A stretch of 64,000 nucleotides of DNA from Apostichopus japonicus (taxonomy: Eukaryota; Echinodermata; Holothuroidea; Aspidochirotida; Stichopodidae): assembly GCF_037975245.1 (NCBI RefSeq), contig NC_092571.1:5292001-5356000 (forward strand), read 5' to 3'. Position 1 is the first letter of the stretch, and every line of letters begins with the position of its first letter. Below are positions 61,852-64,000 of this stretch, piece after piece. The notes below the pieces were generated by a model that made no database searches, had not been told where the DNA came from, and was given only the letters and a program-made list of their open reading frames with translations. The position numbers and the translations under genes are program-made.

Positions 61852-64000
61852 ATGTTCGGTACCGATCAATCGCATGTGCGGTACCGATCAATCGAATGTG
61901 CGGTATTGATCAATCGAATGTTCGGTACCGATCAATCGAATGTGCGGTACCGATCAATCGAATGTTCGTTACCGATCAATCGAATGTGCGGTACCGATCA
62001 ATCGAATGTTCGTTACCGATCAATCGAATGTGCGGTATTGATCAATCGAATGTTCGGTACCGATCAATCGAATGTTCGGTACCGATCAATCGATTGTGCG
62101 GTACCGATCAATCGAATGTTCGGTACCGATCAATCGAATGTGCGGTACCGATCAATCGAATATGCGGTATTGATCAATCGAATGTTCGGTACCGATCAAT
62201 CGAATGTTCGGTACCGATCAATCGAATGTTCGGTACCGATCAATCGAATGTTCGGTACCGATCAATAGAATGTTTGATACCGATCAATCGAATGTTCGGT
62301 ACCGATCAATCGAATGTGCGGTACCGATCAATCGAATGTGCGGTACCGATCAATCGAATGTTCGATACCGATCAATCGAATGTGCGGTACCGAACAATCG
62401 AATGTGCGGTACCGAACAATCGAATTTGCGGTACCGATCAATCGAATGTGCGGTACCGATCAATCGAATGTGCGGTACCGATCAACTAATGTGCGGTACC
62501 GAACAATCGAATGTTCGGTACCGTACCGAACAATCGAATATGCGGTACCGATCAATCAAATGTGCGGTACCGATCAATCGAATGTTCGGTACCGATCAAT
62601 CGCATGTGCTCTCCCGATCAATCGAATGGGCGGTATTGATCAATCGAATGTTCGGTACCGATCAATCGAATGTGCGGTACCGATCAATCGAATGTTCGTT
62701 ACCGATCAATCGAATGTGCGGTATTGATCAATCGAATGTTCGGTACCGATCAATCGAATGTTCGGTACCGATCAATCGATTGTGCGGTACCGATCAATCG
62801 AATGTTCGGTACCGATGAATCGAATGTGCGGTACCGATCAATCGAATGTGCGGTATTGATCAATCGAATGTTCGGAACCGATCAATCGAATGTTCGGTAC
62901 CGATCAATCGAATGTTCGGTACCGATCAATCGAATGTTCAGTACCGATCAATAGAATGTTCGGTACCGATCAATCGAATGTTCGGTACCGATCAATCGAA
63001 TGTGCGGTACCGATCAATCATATATGCGGTACACATCAATCGAATGTTCGGTACCGATCAATCGAATGTGCGGTACCGATTAATCGAATGTGCGGTACCG
63101 ATCAATCGAATGTGCGGTACCGATCAATCGAATGTTCGATACCGATCAATCGAATGAGCGGTACCGGACAATCGAATGTGCGGTATCGAACAATCGAATA
63201 TGCGGTACCGATGAATCGAATGTGCGGTACCGATCAATCGAATGTGCGGAACCGATCAATCGAATGTTCGGTACCGTACCGATGAATCGAATGTGCGGTA
63301 CCGATCAATCGAATGTTCGGTACCGATCAACTAATGTGCGATACCGAACAATCGAATGTTCGTTACCGATCAATCGAATGTTCGATACCGATCAATCGAA
63401 TGTGCGGTACCGAACAATCGAATGTGCGGTACCGATCAATCGAATATGCGGTACTGAACAATCGAATGTGCGGTACCGATCAATCGAATGTTCGGTACCG
63501 ATCAATCGCATGTGCGGTACCGATCAATCGAATGTGCGGTATTGATCAATCGAATGTTCGGTACCGATCAATCGAATGTGCGGTACTGATCAATCGAATG
63601 TTCGTTACCGATCAATCGAATGTGCGGTACCGATCAATCGAATGTTCGTTACCGATCAATCGAATGTGCGGTATTGATCAATCGAATGTTCGGTACCGAT
63701 CAATCGAATGTTCGGTACCGATCAATCGATTGTGCGGTACCGATCAATCGAATGTTCGGTACCGATCAATCGAATGTGCGGTACCGATCAATCGAATGTG
63801 CGGTATTGATCAATCGAATGTTCGGTACCGATCAATAGAATGTTCGGTACCGATCAATCGAATGTTCGGTACCGATCAATCGAATGTGCGGTACCGATCA
63901 ATCATATATGCGGTACACATCAATCGAATGTTCGGTACCGATCAATCCAATGTGCGGTACCGATTAATCGAATGTGCGGTACCGATCAATCGAATGTGCG

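Larger units (their letters stand above)
32233..63186. repeat. CCGGACAATCGAAAATG block family (16 copies)
   Basis: A paired variant in which CCGATC became CCGGAC and the next GAATGTG became GAAAATG. Positions of CCGG: 32233, 34150, 35101, 36756, 39203, 40308, 41321, 42827, 44414, 46298, 52018, 55471, 58854, 60134, 61484 and 63164 (the last lacks the AAAATG part). The copy near 42838 has one extra A. It is absent from the left half of the window and usually lies about 150 bp downstream of a CATATATG monomer, so the two travel together. Confidence 0.85.
417..63376. repeat. Dispersed AACTAATG cassette family (68 copies)
   Basis: A monomer shortened to 21 bp (AATCGAATG becomes AACTAATG) is usually followed by CCGAAC and then a 27-bp monomer ending GGTACCGTACCGATG, where GTACC is duplicated. 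The pair is 48 bp rather than 44 and shifts the register by +4. Starts read by eye: 417, 1494, 1872, 2272, 2518, 2764, 2917, 3273, 5411, 6273, 7047, 8833, 9453, 12273, 13399, 13931, 14749, 15281, 15901, 17093, 17207, 17959, 18073, 18319, 18851, 19317, 19431, 19853, 20231, 20785, 21185, 21299, 21677, 22143, 22587, 22701, 22969, 24557, 24671, 25071, 26461, 26575, 26887, 27397, 28765, 29033, 30687, 30801, 31245, 32393, 33871, 45574, 48773, 49481, 50585, 52376, 52957, 53902, 54906, 55829, 56410, 57531, 59740, 60404, 61090, 61754, 62484, 63329. The GTACC half is missing after 2764, 19431, 33871, 52957, 54906, 56410 and 63329. Confidence 0.9.
8085..63921. repeat. CATATATG monomer family (26 copies)
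   Basis: A multi-substitution monomer, AATCATATATGCGG then TACACATC, replaces the usual AATCGAATGTGCGG then TACCGATC. Starts: 8085, 25911, 28237, 32085, 32947, 34002, 34953, 36058, 36608, 37713, 39055, 40160, 41173, 42679, 44266, 46150, 47805, 51870, 53594, 55323, 57047, 58706, 59986, 61336, 63016, 63900. It is nearly always preceded by GTGCGGTACCGATC and soon followed by a GATTAATCG monomer. Its several shared substitutions make it the best long-range HOR marker. The copy at 34953 reads CATAAATCG where the others read CATCAATCG. Confidence 0.9.
1..64000. repeat. 22-bp satellite DNA array, about 2,900 tandem monomers
   Basis: The whole window is a head-to-tail array of a 22-bp unit. The first unit (1-22) opens ATCGAATGTG, carries CGGTACCG in the middle and ends GATCA; the next starts at 23. 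No monomer is inverted and I see no stretch of other sequence. The consensus is 50% GC, with sites for KpnI/Acc65I (GGTACC), RsaI (GTAC), DpnII/MboI (GATC) and TaqI (TCGA). Common variants are GTGCGG to GTTCGG, GCGGT to GCGTT or GCGAT, CCGATC to CCGAAC or CCGATG, ACCG to ATTG, GATCAAT to GATTAAT, CAATCG to CAATAG, and CGAATG to CGATTG. No gene, RNA, transposon or regulatory site can be supported anywhere. Such arrays are typical of eukaryotic heterochromatin; species and chromosomal location cannot be told. Both ends are inside the array. Confidence 0.99.
50580..64000. repeat. Array domain 6: 3.45-kb and 1.35-kb HORs
   Basis: Cassettes (14 from 50585 to 63329) and CATATATG monomers (51870, 53594, 55323, 57047, 58706, 59986, 61336, 63016, 63900) coexist. 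Early CATATATG spacings alternate 1724, 1729 and 1724 bp, so the 3453-bp unit is itself two related halves. A TACAAAACAATCG variant (near 52038, 53827, 55491, 57290, 58873, 60153, 61503) and a GGTACCGTACCGAAC variant distinguish this domain. The array runs off the right end. Confidence 0.75.

Noticed and set aside
1-64000. CRISPR array
   Set aside because: Repeats are directly adjacent with no unique spacers, the unit is 22 bp, and there are no cas genes.
1-64000. CENP-B box
   Set aside because: The reverse strand reads TTCGATTGATCGGT, which resembles TTCG-N4-A-N2-CGGG, but the second half is one base too close and reads CGGT. Not a match to the known box.
1-64000. Telomeric repeat, rDNA, tRNA or transposon insertion
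   Set aside because: No TTAGGG-, TTAGG- or TTTAGGG-type run, no rRNA- or tRNA-like sequence, and no non-satellite stretch as long as one monomer was found.
1-64000. Bacterial surface protein with repeat domain
   Set aside because: Units of 21, 23 and 27 bp shift the frame freely, there is no unique start, signal or anchor region, and 64 kb of repeat with no other gene is not plausible for a bacterium.

Overview
The window is one uninterrupted, head-to-tail satellite DNA array. From base 1 to base 64,000 it repeats a 22-bp monomer, about 2,900 copies, all in the same orientation. I found no unique sequence, transposon, RNA gene, CRISPR array or credible protein gene. Both ends lie inside the array, so it continues beyond the window. 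The monomer (example: bases 1-22) opens ATCGAATGTG, has a central CGGTACCG palindrome (a KpnI/Acc65I GGTACC site) and ends GATCA. It has 50% GC and three CpGs. A long, pure, diverged array with nested higher-order repeats (HORs) is typical of eukaryotic heterochromatin (centromeric, pericentromeric, subtelomeric or sex-chromosome satellite) in a long-read assembly. The sequence does not reveal the species. Well-preserved CpGs hint at weak germline CpG methylation or a young array, but this is inference.

Long plus-strand reading frames occur in all three frames only because the consensus monomer has no stop codon in any forward frame. Since 22 leaves remainder 1 on division by 3, every frame spells the same 22-residue cycle (MCGTDQSNVRY then RSIECAVPINR). 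They end at common one-base variants or at 1-, 4- or 5-bp register shifts. I treat them as non-coding.

The information lies in variant monomers and their arrangement. A two-monomer cassette (a 21-bp monomer containing AACTAATG, usually followed by a 27-bp monomer with a duplicated GTACC) shifts the register by +4. I counted 68 AACTAATG monomers. They are dense at 1-3.4 kb and 17-34 kb, sparse at 3.4-16 kb, absent from 33.9 to 45.6 kb, and return after 45.6 kb. A TATTATTC variant occurs only at 3.9-14.9 kb. A CATATATG...TACACATC variant has 26 copies, all but one to the right of 25.9 kb. A CCGGACAATCGAAAATG block occurs only after 32.2 kb. The array is therefore a set of domains homogenised separately.

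Nested HOR duplications overlie this: 198 bp (0.5 and 38.2 kb), 661 bp (43 kb), 708 bp (48.5 kb), 866 bp (16.5 kb), 1350 bp (12.8 kb, and separately 59.2 kb), 1655 bp (34.8 kb), 1934 bp (18.5 kb), 2326 bp (24.8 kb), 2447 bp (36.6 to 39.0 kb), 2872 bp (4.4 kb), 3317/3453 bp (50.6 kb) and about 6.1-6.4 kb (9 to 15.6 kb; 23.2 to 29.3 kb). Each of these spacings that I checked equals a whole number of 22-bp units plus the summed cassette shifts, which supports origin by unequal exchange in register.
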